From: Rodentibacter caecimuris
Lineage (GTDB): Bacteria; Pseudomonadota; Gammaproteobacteria; Enterobacterales; Pasteurellaceae
NCBI RefSeq assembly: GCF_001019715.1
Contig: NZ_BBXJ01000001.1
Location: forward strand, 1,178,001 to 1,242,000
Length of the DNA stretch: 64,000 nucleotides
Direction of reading: 5' to 3'
Below, in pieces: positions 35,721 to 44,978 of this stretch; position 1 is the stretch's first letter; each line of letters opens with the position of its first letter. The position numbers were made by a program, and so were the translations under genes. The notes under the pieces were generated by a model. That model made no database searches. It worked only from the letters and a program-made list of their open reading frames with translations, and had not been told where the DNA came from.

Positions 35721-37202
35721 CTAACTAGAACCTGCAAGTAAATTTTGTCTAATTTGATCAAAATCGGTTCGGCGTAACAGTTTGCCGTCTTCAAAGAGTA
35801 TTTCTAATAAATCATCACTAAAATCATCTTTTGCAGTTAGCCCATCAATATAAGTATCATAAGAAAGGACTTTAACGCGACCTTTTTGGGATTTTTTTAA
35901 GCCGTTGTCGGTTTTAGGATTTTTAAAGATTGCTTTTTCTTCACCATTAATCGTGATAGATGTGGCTTTGATGGCAAATCCCAAAGTATCACGCGTATTA
36001 CGCTGATAGGTTTGCGCACCGACACCAAACACAATATTGCTTGAAGCAAAGCCTTTGGCTTTCAGCCCCTCTAAAATCTTCACCATTTTTTCATAGGTTA
36101 CGCCATCGCCATAAATAGCGCCGATATGGGGATCAAGAACTTTGTAACCTTTCTGATTAACCGTGCCGCCAAAAATATCCCATAAACAGGCGATCAAACC
36201 TTTACTTTCATGCTCGGTATCAGCCGTAGGATCGCCACAAATAATGGCAAAAAAATCACCGCTATCAGGGCGAAGAACCAAGCGGGCATTTTCCGGTCTT
36301 GCCATAATTTCCGCCTTTAATAAAGGTAAATTAACCGTAATGTTATGCCAAAAATCTGTGGTGTCAGACACAATGGATAACATACTATTCGGAAATTTTG
36401 CCATTAAATAACGAAATGTGGGCAATTCATCAATGCCATGTGAGCTCATCACTGAGTGTTCTGAAGCCGGTATTGAAGTGCCAATTAACTCTTTTGAACC
36501 ATAATAGGCTTCGATGAAAGAAATCGCAGGAATTGTATCCGTACCTAAAAAAGAGGTTAAATGACCGGCACCTGAAGTTTCCGCCGATTCTAAAGAACTC
36601 ATACCACGCATTGAAAAATCGTGAGATTGAAATGGAACATGATCTGGGTTATCGCAAGTTTCATTCGCAAACTTTACTAATGCCGTTCGATAAGCTAAAG
36701 CCATAGAAGCCGATGTCATCGGCTGCCAAAGTGAGACATTAATGAGCGTTTCTAAATAGTTTGTCAGCCAAAAGAAATCGGGATGGGTATTCTCAATGGT
36801 CATTACAGGAACTTTAATTGCAACGGTTTTTCCCTCAGGAATGGCTTTAATTTTGATAGGTAAATAACCTAGCTCGTGTAATTGTTTAATATGCTCACCT
36901 GTATCATCCAACCGCAACGTCTTTTTTATGAAGGCTGAATATTCAGAAACAATTTCATCCTTATCTCGAGAAAAGAAGTTGTCATTAAAATAATGAATTA
37001 AATATTTAGTAATAAATGCTTGAAAACCAAAGGACACAACCCTTGTTAAATAAGGTGCTTGTTTATTGCTACGAGGCGTAAATGTACTATAAAGAATTTG
37101 TGAACCTTCAGGATACATCATTCGATGAGATGTTTTGTAAAAATCACATAATAATGATGGTATAGCGCTAGCACGACTATAATGATTTAATAGATTATCC
37201 AT
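35721..37202 (-). CDS. nadV: Nicotinamide phosphoribosyltransferase
   Basis: 493 residues, the usual length for bacterial Nampt. Key sites visible: YKTSHRMMYPEG, FSMRGMSS, the catalytic histidine in SIPASEHSV, the PRPP-binding VLRPDSGDFF and GDGVTYE. It joins nicotinamide to PRPP to give NMN, allowing NAD to be made from nicotinamide, the basis of V-factor independence in Pasteurellaceae. It is inserted between infB and rbfA, and direct copies of the uptake core flank it (35597-35605 and 37559-37567) while none lies inside. No prs partner gene is adjacent. Confidence 0.93.
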   Translation of the reverse strand: MDNLLNHYSRASAIPSLLCDFYKTSHRMMYPEGSQILYSTFTPRSNKQAPYLTRVVSFGFQAFITKYLIHYFNDNFFSRDKDEIVSEYSAFIKKTLRLDDTGEHIKQLHELGYLPIKIKAIPEGKTVAIKVPVMTIENTHPDFFWLTNYLETLINVSLWQPMTSASMALAYRTALVKFANETCDNPDHVPFQSHDFSMRGMSSLESAETSGAGHLTSFLGTDTIPAISFIEAYYGSKELIGTSIPASEHSVMSSHGIDELPTFRYLMAKFPNSMLSIVSDTTDFWHNITVNLPLLKAEIMARPENARLVLRPDSGDFFAIICGDPTADTEHESKGLIACLWDIFGGTVNQKGYKVLDPHIGAIYGDGVTYEKMVKILEGLKAKGFASSNIVFGVGAQTYQRNTRDTLGFAIKATSITINGEEKAIFKNPKTDNGLKKSQKGRVKVLSYDTYIDGLTAKDDFSDDLLEILFEDGKLLRRTDFDQIRQNLLAGSS

Positions 37203-37222
37203 AAAATTTATTACCTTATTAC

Positions 37223-37237
37223 AATCTAAGTTAGATT
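37223..37237. promoter_or_regulatory. Palindrome just upstream of nadV
   Basis: AATCTAA-G-TTAGATT is a perfect odd palindrome 21-35 bases before the nadV start. Its place between promoter and ribosome site suits a repressor operator; no known binding protein is recognised. Confidence 0.45.
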
Positions 37238-37561
37238 TGTTGTTAGTTACAAAATATAAGCCAGATAACTTGTTGAAAGCTAACTGCTGGTTATAATATG
37301 AAGGATATTAAAACTATCGGCTTTATTTATCATAATAATTTATTATTTTTTTAGATAAAAACTCAAATAATAATATCCAAACCAACAAACAATCCCTCTC
37401 CTAAAACTACCGTTGGAACCAACCATTTTTTAAAGGCATTTTCTCGTCTTTAGTTTTTGATGTAAAAAGCTAATTCCATTTCTAATTTTAGGTTTTGTTT
37501 TTCTCGTTAATGTAGCTAAAACTAAACCTAATGAAAATTTAGTTATCCCCATTTGACAAAG
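37238..37561. other. Non-coding AT-rich stretch between nadV and infB
   Basis: No credible open frame. It contains a small GTTGG-AA-CCAAC hairpin followed by ATTTTTT near 37410-37435 and several near-repeats of a TTTTAGGTTT type around 37480-37530. nadV promoter elements must lie in its left part, but none stands out. It may be leftover DNA from the nadV insertion. Confidence 0.5.
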
Positions 37562-37607
37562 TGCGGTGAGATTTTCCTATTTTTTATATTCGGATAATCT
37601 CACCGCA
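37562..37607. repeat. 12-base inverted repeat after infB including an uptake core
   Basis: TGCGGTGAGATT (37562-37573) and AATCTCACCGCA (37596-37607) are perfectly complementary with a 22-base loop. It lies 38 bases past the infB stop. No T tract follows on the infB strand, so termination there would be weak. Confidence 0.6.
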
Positions 37608-37645
37608 ACGTCTAAAAGTTTTTACAGGCTACTAAACCACAAAGA

Positions 37646-40174
37646 TTAAATCGAGCGTTTAACTTCAACCACTTCGAATACCTCAATTTGGTCGCCGACT
37701 TTCACATCATTATAGTTTTTCACGCCAATACCACATTCCATATTGCTACGCACTTCTGCTACATCATCTTTGAAACGACGGAGCGATTCCAGTTCGCCTT
37801 CAAAAATAACCACATTGTCGCGCAACACGCGGATTGGATTATTACGTTTAACAATACCTTCTGTCACCATACAACCGGCAATTGCACCAAATTTTGGATG
37901 ACGGAACACATCCCGCACTTCTGCCAAGCCGATGATTTCTTGTTTGAATTCAGGCTGTAGCATACCGCTCATTGCCGCTTTGATTTCGTTAAGCAATTCA
38001 TAAATAATAGAATAATAACGTAAATCAATATTTTCACTTTCGATCACACGACGGGCTGAGGCATCTGCACGAACGTTGAACCCAACCATAATAGCGTTGG
38101 ATGCCGCAGCTAATGTGGCATCGGTTTCAGTAATACCGCCTACGCCTGAACCTACAACTTTCACTTTCACTTCGTCCGTTGAAAGTTCGTGTAAGGCTTG
38201 AACAATCGCTTCCACAGAACCCTGTACGTCTGCTTTGACAATAACATTCAATTCTGCCACATCGCCTTCTGCCATATTGCTAAACATATTTTCAAGTTTT
38301 GCTTTTTGCTGACGGGCAAGTTTGACTTCACGGAATTTACCTTGACGGTACAATGCCACTTCGCGAGCTTTTTTCTCATCACGCACGACAGTCGCTTCAT
38401 CACCGGCTGCCGGCACACCGGAAAGCCCAAGTACTTCGACCGGTATAGACGGCCCGGCTTCATCAATTTCTTTACCATTTTCGTCACGCATTGCACGTAC
38501 ACGACCATACTCAAAGCCGCAGAGCACAATATCGCCCTTACGTAAGGTACCGGATTGAACCAAAATTGTCGCCACAGGGCCACGGCCTTTATCAAGGTAA
38601 GATTCAATCACAACACCACTTGCCATACCGTCTTTCACAGCGGTTAATTCAAGCACTTCAGATTGAAGAAGAATCGCATCTAACAAGTCATCAATACCGA
38701 GACCTTGTTTCGCTGAAACCGGTACAAATTGAACGTCACCCCCGAATTTTTCTGAAATGACTTCATATTGTAATAACTCTTGTTCTACACGATCCGGGTT
38801 GGCTTCCGGTTTATCAATTTTGTTTACGGCGACAACTAACGGCGCTCCCGCTGCTTTTGCGTGTTGAATAGCTTCAATAGTTTGAGGCATCACCCCATCA
38901 TCTGCAGCCACCACCAGTACTACAATATCCGTTGCTTTTGCACCTCGTGCACGCATTGAAGTAAATGCGGCGTGTCCCGGGGTATCAAGGAAAGTGATCA
39001 TTTTGCCATCATCCATTTCCACATGATACGCACCGATATGTTGCGTAATTCCGCCCGCTTCACCGGCAGCCACTTTAGCTTTACGAATATAGTCAAGTAA
39101 GGATGTTTTACCATGGTCAACGTGACCCATAATAGTCACTACCGGTGCACGGGTTACTTTTTCCGCATTGACATCACGATCGCCAAGTACCGCTTCTTCA
39201 AGTTCATTTTCATTGCGAAGAATCACTTTATGACCTAATTCTTCCGCTACTAATTGCGCGGTCTCTTGATCAAGTACTTGGTTAATTGTCACCATCTCGC
39301 CCATTTTCATCATCATTTTGATGATTTCAGTGGCTTTAATTGCCATTTTGTTGGAAAGTTCTGCAACGGTAATGGTTTCCCCAATCACAACATCCGCTTT
39401 AGCAACTTGAACCGGTTTCGTGAAAGCTTGCTGTAATGAGGCTCCTTTCTTAGCATTTTTACCTTTACCTAACTTACCTTCTTTTTGATTTTTACGGTTG
39501 GACTCGCGTTCATTTCGATTATTCTTGCTATTATCGTCATCGCGACCTTTTTTCGCTTTTGCTACTTTATTTTTTCCACGACCACGATTTTCATTACGGC
39601 GTTCTTCTTCATCTTCCGCCTCAAGCGCATATTTTGAACTGAGATTATAGTCGGAATAATCTTCTGACGAAGATTCGTTATCTTCATCATCCATTTCAGC
39701 ATAGCGTCTAGCTTCTTCCGCGGCTTTACGGGCTTGCTCCTCAGCTTTTTGACGAGCAAGTTCCTCTGCTTTGCGACGAAGTTCGGCTTCTTCCGCTTTG
39801 CGTTTTTCTTTTTCGTCATCAACAGATTTAGCTTTAGAATTGACCGCACTTTGTGCGTTTTTAGCTTGAGCTTCTTTCTCTGCTTTTAATTTCTCTGCGG
39901 CGGCTTTTTCTGCCTCCAAACGGGCTTTTTCCTCTTCGGCTTTCTTTTCCGCTGCTTTTTTCGCTTCCAATTCTTCTTGTTGCGCTTTTAATTTTTCAGC
40001 TTCTTCCGCTTTTTGAACCGCATCGGTTTTTACAGTACGTTTTTTACGAACTTCCACTTGAACGGATTTACTTTTACCTGCCGTTGTTGTTGCATTTACT
40101 ACCGTTTTAGTTCTGCGTTGAATACTTAATTTTTTCGGTGCTTCGCTATCTGCTTGTTTTACTTCATCAGTCAT
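37646..40174 (-). CDS. infB: Translation initiation factor IF-2
   Basis: 842 residues. An N-terminal IF2 domain is followed by a long Lys/Glu/Ala-rich charged region (about 50-250), a second IF2_N subdomain, the GTPase domain ([27 protein letters not shown]) and the C-terminal domains that bind fMet-tRNA. It brings initiator tRNA to the ribosome. It lies 12 bases after nusA. The charged linker accounts for the open frames on the other strand. Confidence 0.97.
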   Translation of the reverse strand: MTDEVKQADSEAPKKLSIQRRTKTVVNATTTAGKSKSVQVEVRKKRTVKTDAVQKAEEAEKLKAQQEELEAKKAAEKKAEEEKARLEAEKAAAEKLKAEKEAQAKNAQSAVNSKAKSVDDEKEKRKAEEAELRRKAEELARQKAEEQARKAAEEARRYAEMDDEDNESSSEDYSDYNLSSKYALEAEDEEERRNENRGRGKNKVAKAKKGRDDDNSKNNRNERESNRKNQKEGKLGKGKNAKKGASLQQAFTKPVQVAKADVVIGETITVAELSNKMAIKATEIIKMMMKMGEMVTINQVLDQETAQLVAEELGHKVILRNENELEEAVLGDRDVNAEKVTRAPVVTIMGHVDHGKTSLLDYIRKAKVAAGEAGGITQHIGAYHVEMDDGKMITFLDTPGHAAFTSMRARGAKATDIVVLVVAADDGVMPQTIEAIQHAKAAGAPLVVAVNKIDKPEANPDRVEQELLQYEVISEKFGGDVQFVPVSAKQGLGIDDLLDAILLQSEVLELTAVKDGMASGVVIESYLDKGRGPVATILVQSGTLRKGDIVLCGFEYGRVRAMRDENGKEIDEAGPSIPVEVLGLSGVPAAGDEATVVRDEKKAREVALYRQGKFREVKLARQQKAKLENMFSNMAEGDVAELNVIVKADVQGSVEAIVQALHELSTDEVKVKVVGSGVGGITETDATLAAASNAIMVGFNVRADASARRVIESENIDLRYYSIIYELLNEIKAAMSGMLQPEFKQEIIGLAEVRDVFRHPKFGAIAGCMVTEGIVKRNNPIRVLRDNVVIFEGELESLRRFKDDVAEVRSNMECGIGVKNYNDVKVGDQIEVFEVVEVKRSI

Positions 40175-40186
40175 AATTAATTCTCC

Positions 40187-41674
40187 TTATTCTTCGCTGA
40201 ACCAACAGATGTTACGTGCAGCCATAATTAAATCAGCGGCTTGTTCTTCTGTTAACTCTTCAATATCCGCTAAATCATCAACACCTTGTTCGGCAAGCTC
40301 TTCAAGAGTGGTAATTTGTTTTTCGGCGAATTTGAACGCAATATGACGGTTCATGCCATTCAAGTTTAATAAACGTTCTTCAATATTTGCTTTTTTCAAT
40401 GCTTCTTCTTCCGCCACCGCTACTGCCGTGATCGCATTTTTTGCCCGGGTTTGAAGTTCTTCAACAAGATCTTCATCTTCCAAACCATCAATTGCCGTTA
40501 ATTCACTTACCGGCACATAAGCAATTTCCTCTAAACTTGTAAAGCCTTCTTCTACAAGGATTTGTGCAAACTCTTCATCAAGTTCTAATGTATTCATAAA
40601 TAAATGCAATGCTTTATTATCTTCTGCTTGATGTTTCTCATTAAGTTCTTCCGTAGTCATCACATTTAATACCCAGCCGGTTAGTTGGGTGGCTAAACGC
40701 ACATTTTGACCGTTACGTCCGATTGCTTGCGCAAGATTTGCCGCATCAACGGCAATATCCATTGAATGGTTATCTTCATCGACAATGATGGAATTGACAT
40801 CCGCAGGTGCCATCGCGTTAATGACAAATTGTGCCGGATTATCATCCCAAAGTACGATATCGACACGTTCTCCCCCCAATTCATTGGTAATGGCTTGAAC
40901 CCGAGCACCACGCATACCTACACATGCCCCAACAGGATCGATACGTTTGTCATTTGATTTCACTGCAATTTTTGCACGAGAACCCGGATCACGGGCAGCA
41001 CCACGAATTTCAATCATTTCTTCGCCAATTTCCGGTACTTCAATACGGAATAATTCAATGAGCATTTCCGGTTTCGCACGGGTAACAAATAATTGTGCGG
41101 TTTTACTTTCCGGAACAACTTTATAAAGCACACCACGAACTCGATCTCCCGGTCGGAAATTCTCGCGTGGTAACATATCTTCACGAGCAATAACCGCTTC
41201 AGCTTTATTGCCTAAATCCAAAATAATACTCTCGCGATTCACTTTTTTTACTGTACCGGTGACAATTTTGCCCTCTTCGGAACAGAATTGTTCCACTACT
41301 TTTGCTCGCTCCGCTTCGCGAATTTTTGTGCTGATAACTTGACGTGCGGTTTGCATTGCAATACGGTCAAAAGCGATAGATTCAATTTGATCTTCGACAT
41401 AGTCCCCAAGCTGGATTTCAGGATCATCAAATTGAGCAGCTTCTAAAGTAATTTCTTTTGTCGGCACTTTTACTTCATCAACGACTAACCAGCGACGAAA
41501 AGTTTCAAACTCACCATTTTTTGGGTTAATTGAAACGCGAATATCGGTTTCGTATTCATATTTTTTCTTAGTTGAAAGAGCAATCGCACTTTCTAATGCT
41601 TCAAAGATTTTTTCACGCGGTAGTAATTTTTCATTAGACACCGCTTCTGCTGCTAATAAAATTTCTTTACTCAT
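40187..41674 (-). CDS. nusA: Transcription elongation factor NusA
   Basis: 495 residues: N-terminal RNA polymerase-binding domain, S1 ([16 protein letters not shown]), two KH domains ([24 protein letters not shown]) and two C-terminal acidic repeats (about 360-495). It controls pausing, termination and antitermination. Second in rimP-nusA-infB. Confidence 0.97.
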   Translation of the reverse strand: MSKEILLAAEAVSNEKLLPREKIFEALESAIALSTKKKYEYETDIRVSINPKNGEFETFRRWLVVDEVKVPTKEITLEAAQFDDPEIQLGDYVEDQIESIAFDRIAMQTARQVISTKIREAERAKVVEQFCSEEGKIVTGTVKKVNRESIILDLGNKAEAVIAREDMLPRENFRPGDRVRGVLYKVVPESKTAQLFVTRAKPEMLIELFRIEVPEIGEEMIEIRGAARDPGSRAKIAVKSNDKRIDPVGACVGMRGARVQAITNELGGERVDIVLWDDNPAQFVINAMAPADVNSIIVDEDNHSMDIAVDAANLAQAIGRNGQNVRLATQLTGWVLNVMTTEELNEKHQAEDNKALHLFMNTLELDEEFAQILVEEGFTSLEEIAYVPVSELTAIDGLEDEDLVEELQTRAKNAITAVAVAEEEALKKANIEERLLNLNGMNRHIAFKFAEKQITTLEELAEQGVDDLADIEELTEEQAADLIMAARNICWFSEE

Positions 41675-41691
41675 TTTTCCTTTTTCTCCTT

Positions 41692-42147
41692 TTAAAATTT
41701 TGCAATAACATTTGCTTTTTGAATATTACCAAAAACAAAGGTGTGTTCTTGATCATCAACTTTTAATATCAGCATATCATTTTCAATACGCGCTAATTTT
41801 CCTTGCCATTTACGACGTTCCATCATTGGAATACGTAAATGAATGAGAATTTCTTCACCGAGATAACGTTTGTATTGTGCTAGTGTAAATAATGGGCGAT
41901 CCAAGCCGGGGGATGACACTTCAAGGTTGTATTTATCTGCTATCGGATCTTCTACATCCAAAATAGCGCTGACTTGACGACTTACATCCGCACAATCATC
42001 TATGGTTACGCCCCCATTTTTATCAATAAATATACGCACAGTCATAAAACGACCGGCCCGCTGACATTCAATCCCCCAAAGCTCGCAACCTAAATCTTCT
42101 ATCGAACTTTGCAGTATTTCTTGTAAATTCTGTTCTAACGTAGCCAA
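41692..42147 (-). CDS. rimP: Ribosome maturation factor RimP
   Basis: 151 residues with the family regions [32 protein letters not shown] and [14 protein letters not shown]. It assists 30S assembly. First protein gene of the operon, 17 bases upstream of nusA and downstream of the initiator tRNA gene. Confidence 0.95.
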   Translation of the reverse strand: MATLEQNLQEILQSSIEDLGCELWGIECQRAGRFMTVRIFIDKNGGVTIDDCADVSRQVSAILDVEDPIADKYNLEVSSPGLDRPLFTLAQYKRYLGEEILIHLRIPMMERRKWQGKLARIENDMLILKVDDQEHTFVFGNIQKANVIAKF

Positions 42148-42217
42148 TTTCTACTCCTATTTCCCTAACCCCTTATTCTTATATAGATAAAACCACTCTA
42201 TATTGAATTTTAGGCGT

Positions 42218-42250
42218 AAAAAAAGGGTTAGGTTCTCAGAACCTAAGCCC
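42218..42250 (-). terminator. Second terminator between tRNA-fMet and rimP
   Basis: On the - strand GGGCTTAGGTTC pairs with GAACCTAACCC (one bulge), followed by seven T. Confidence 0.85.
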
Positions 42251-42271
42251 AGTTTCTAAAATTTCTTGTAC

Positions 42272-42297
42272 AAAAAAACCCCAAACTTGGGGTTCTT
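42272..42297 (-). terminator. First terminator after tRNA-fMet
   Basis: On the - strand AACCCCAAG-TTT-GGGGTT followed by T. It lies 16 bases beyond the tRNA 3' end and separates it from rimP. Confidence 0.88.
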
Positions 42298-42312
42298 TTA
42301 CTGAACTTGTAT

Positions 42313-42389
42313 TGGTTGCGGGGGCCGGATTTGAACCGACGGCCTTCGGGTTATGAGCCCGACGAGCTACCAAGCTGCTCCACCCCGCG
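42313..42389 (-). tRNA. metY: Initiator tRNA-Met (anticodon CAT)
   Basis: 77 bases with encoded CCA. Initiator features are visible: an unpaired C at position 1 opposite A72, and three G-C pairs closing the anticodon stem (GGG-CTCATAA-CCC). It precedes rimP-nusA-infB, the same place as metY in Escherichia coli. Confidence 0.97.
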
Positions 42390-42405
42390 TCCGAAATATG
42401 CGCGT

Positions 42406-42433
42406 ATTATAGTGCTCTCTATCAAAAGATCAA
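42406..42433 (-). promoter_or_regulatory. Promoter of the initiator tRNA gene
   Basis: On the - strand TTGATC (42433-42428), 16 bases, TATAAT (42411-42406), then a GC-rich discriminator CGCGC, typical of stringently controlled stable RNA promoters. Confidence 0.75.
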
Positions 42434-42485
42434 GACTTTTCTCAAAAATCTAAAAAACACGACAATTTTCAACCACACTTAAGCG

Positions 42486-42620
42486 CTAGAAACCGAATCC
42501 GGTACTTAATCCCACTCCTGCGCCGATGCCGCTACTGCCACCACCGACACCGATACCTCCCCCAACAGAGCAAGCACCGAGTAAAGCAGACAAAGTTAAA
42601 ATTAAGAAGATTTTTTTCAT
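42486..42620 (-). CDS. 44-residue glycine-rich lipoprotein
   Basis: ATG at 42620 overlaps the stop of the upstream kinase-fold gene by one base (TAATG), so translation is coupled. The product has a lipoprotein signal (KKIFLILTLSALLGAC, C17) and a mature part of 28 residues that is nearly half glycine (SVGGGIGVGGG, GIGAGVGLSTGFGF). A lipid-anchored glycine-rich peptide could insert into or coat a membrane; no function is known to me. The frame is too regular, and the lipobox too good, to be chance. Confidence 0.75.
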   Translation of the reverse strand: MKKIFLILTLSALLGACSVGGGIGVGGGSSGIGAGVGLSTGFGF

Positions 42621-43351
42621 TATTTTTCCTTATATAATAATGCAAACAAGCGATAAATCGAAATGAGATCTTTCTTTGCAATTGGTTTAAAAGGCAAGAG
42701 TAAGTAATATACCCATCTAAATCGCGATAAATAGTTTTGCATTATTTCCCAATTTCGGGAGTCACAATGTGTTTGATAATAAACCGCTACTTCCGCTATT
42801 AATTCATCAGAAATAGTTTCTTTATGGCATAAACTGTCGAAGAAAAATAGCATATCGCGCACGATTAACCAATCTTTATTTTGGCTTTTTGAACGCGATT
42901 CAAAATCTAAAAAAATAGTTTTACCATCGTTCCATACAATGTCTCGTACTGCAGGACGTCCATGCACCAATCCTTTTTTGTGTAACCCGATTAAACTTTG
43001 GCTTGCATCGGAGAGAATTGAAAATTTTTGTTTCTCTGACGTGTTCGGATTATCCATCCATTGAGAAATACTCATCCCCACATCTTCTAAAACAAAAAAA
43101 TCTTTTTCATGGTAAACAACTTTGGGAACAGGCACACCCTGTTTAAATAAATCTAAAAGCGTCATTAATTCGTTTGCAAAAGACTTTTTAGGATAAGGCT
43201 TTAATAGTAGCCAAACACCTGATAGTTTTTCCGGTTGTTTCAACCAATATCCTTTTCCTTGGTAGTTAAATTGATAAACCCGTCTTCCTTGTTGTTTCTC
43301 AAAAACATGCTTAACATATTCCTGAAATTCGCTATTAATACAAGATTCCAC
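42620..43351 (-). CDS. Kinase-fold protein (BUD32/RIO/WaaP-like), unknown substrate
   Basis: 243 residues. An N-lobe with a lysine in GYWLKQP, ELMTLLDLFKQGVPVPKV (helix C-like) and VLEDVG is followed by a catalytic-loop-like HGRPAVRD (130-137) and FLDFES (DFG equivalent, D149). The canonical HxD aspartate is replaced by arginine (HGR), with an aspartate at 137 instead. It is related to protein/LPS kinase folds used on Kdo, heptose or proteins; the substrate is unknown. It is coupled to a glycine-rich lipoprotein downstream and divergent from a YceB-like protein, so an envelope role is plausible by context. Confidence 0.7.
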   Translation of the reverse strand: MESCINSEFQEYVKHVFEKQQGRRVYQFNYQGKGYWLKQPEKLSGVWLLLKPYPKKSFANELMTLLDLFKQGVPVPKVVYHEKDFFVLEDVGMSISQWMDNPNTSEKQKFSILSDASQSLIGLHKKGLVHGRPAVRDIVWNDGKTIFLDFESRSKSQNKDWLIVRDMLFFFDSLCHKETISDELIAEVAVYYQTHCDSRNWEIMQNYLSRFRWVYYLLLPFKPIAKKDLISIYRLFALLYKEK

Positions 43352-43459
43352 TACAATACTACTCCAAATCCGCCTATTTCATGTTATATTTTATGCCTGT
43401 CATAAAACCTTGAATATTCTAAGGGTTTATTTCAATCTTTCAACTAGATTAGGTATTTT

Positions 43460-44023
43460 ATGAAAAAACTCAATATTTCTATCTTTACCCTGTTACTCGG
43501 GTTTTCCATTTTTACCTCGGCACAATCTTCACCTTTCAGCTTAACTGAAAGTCAAATCAATCAATATCTATCGGAAAAAGGGGCAATTAAAGATAAATTT
43601 AACTTCCCAGGGTTGTTTTCATTAGATTATCAGTTAAAGGATCTCACGACTAAAATCGGACGAGGCACAGAAAAACGTGTTGAAATAAACGGCACTGCCG
43701 AAGGATTATTCAAACTGGGAAATAAACAATTTCCGGCTAAATTAACATTAACGTTTGATACCGTTCCTTATTATAGCCCTGAAAAAGGCGAGATCTATTT
43801 ACGTAATTTACGTATATTAAAGTGGTCCGGCGAACCTAATGAATATATGGAACAATTACAAATTGCCATGCCATTTTTAAGTGAAAGTATTGCATTGTTA
43901 CTTTCCTCAATGCCGATTTATACCCTTGATGAAACAAACATCCGAGATGTTTTAATCAAAAAGTTTGCTAAAGGTATTAAAATCGAACCGGGAATTTTAG
44001 AACTTGAAACTAATGTTCTATAA
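43460..44023 (+). CDS. YceB-like periplasmic protein (DUF1439)
   Basis: 187 residues with a signal peptide ending near FTSAQS; there is no lipobox cysteine, unlike Escherichia coli YceB. The body (LTESQINQYLSEKGAIKDKF, AKLTLTFDTVPYYSPEKGEIYLRNLRI) matches the DUF1439 pattern, an elongated lipid- or small-molecule-binding fold. Function not established. It is convergent with the DUF72 gene seven bases away. Confidence 0.75.
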   Translation: MKKLNISIFTLLLGFSIFTSAQSSPFSLTESQINQYLSEKGAIKDKFNFPGLFSLDYQLKDLTTKIGRGTEKRVEINGTAEGLFKLGNKQFPAKLTLTFDTVPYYSPEKGEIYLRNLRILKWSGEPNEYMEQLQIAMPFLSESIALLLSSMPIYTLDETNIRDVLIKKFAKGIKIEPGILELETNVL

Positions 44024-44029
44024 AACGGT

Positions 44030-44866
44030 TTAAAATAAATCCCATTGCTGATGAGGTATGTCATCTATGTGTGTTTTCATTTCAAAACCAAAAGGTGACA
44101 GCAAATTTTTGAGCGTCGCAATATTATAAAATGAATGACTTTGAGTGGTATTTTGAAAATAAATAAACAGTCGTTCAAACCGATCTTTTTGTTGAACAAT
44201 CAAATTTGCTATTTCGCTCAGCTCATCTTCAGAGTAGCGATAATTATGCCTTGCTTGAGCAGAATTTTCATTCCACCAGTTTGCATTGCGACCATGTAGG
44301 CGTAAATAACCCGTATTTTGATTAATTTTTAGTTGAAACATCGGTAATCCGATATTGGGCGGATAATCTACATTTCCCCAAATTAAATTTGGTTGTCGGC
44401 AGAATGTCTCAAATACGGTCTCACAATGCCAACTGGGATGACGAAATTCTACCGTCATCGGATACTCTATAAACCATTGGGTCAATTCCGCTAAGTAGCG
44501 ACGATTGTTGAGAGTACGTTCAAAGCGATGGGGAAATTGTAAAAATAACGCCGCAAGCACTTGTTGTTCAACTAATGGTTGTAATGCATTTAGAAATTGT
44601 TTGGCATTGTCCCGTGTTGCTGTGCGGGTATGACTAAAATCTTGATGTAATTTAATCGAGAATTGCAGTTTGCCGTCGGATTTTTCCAACATTCCTTGTA
44701 TTGCTTTCTGTCCAATAGGCGCATGAAAACTACTATTGATTTCTACCGTGTCATAATGGCGGCAATAATGAGTCAGAAAATCCGCTTTTGCCGTCCCTAA
44801 AGGATAAACGGTGCCGAGCAAATCACAATCTGCATAACCGCCCGTACCAATGTAAATGTGAGACAT
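44030..44866 (-). CDS. DUF72 family protein (YecE-like)
   Basis: 278 residues with the DUF72 TIM-barrel pattern: IGTGGYAD, YDTVEINSSFHA, FSIKLHQDFSHTRT, EFRHPSW, NVDYP and YLRLHGRN. The fold resembles UV-endonuclease-like barrels; no activity has been assigned. It lies 112 bases downstream of qseC in the same direction and may share read-through. Confidence 0.88.
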   Translation of the reverse strand: MSHIYIGTGGYADCDLLGTVYPLGTAKADFLTHYCRHYDTVEINSSFHAPIGQKAIQGMLEKSDGKLQFSIKLHQDFSHTRTATRDNAKQFLNALQPLVEQQVLAALFLQFPHRFERTLNNRRYLAELTQWFIEYPMTVEFRHPSWHCETVFETFCRQPNLIWGNVDYPPNIGLPMFQLKINQNTGYLRLHGRNANWWNENSAQARHNYRYSEDELSEIANLIVQQKDRFERLFIYFQNTTQSHSFYNIATLKNLLSPFGFEMKTHIDDIPHQQWDLF

Positions 44867-44978
44867 TTAATATTTTTAATAAGAATTGGGGGCGCTATTG
44901 TAAGAGAGAAAATAACATTTTAAAACTGGAAAAGAAGGTGAACGGCATTTTCCTACACCGAATCACCTAGGACATATT

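Noticed and set aside
37688-40000. Several open frames of 60-119 codons on the strand opposite or out of frame with infB
   Set aside because: They are shadows produced by the codon bias and the charged Lys/Glu/Ala linker of infB; none has a ribosome site or recognisable product.
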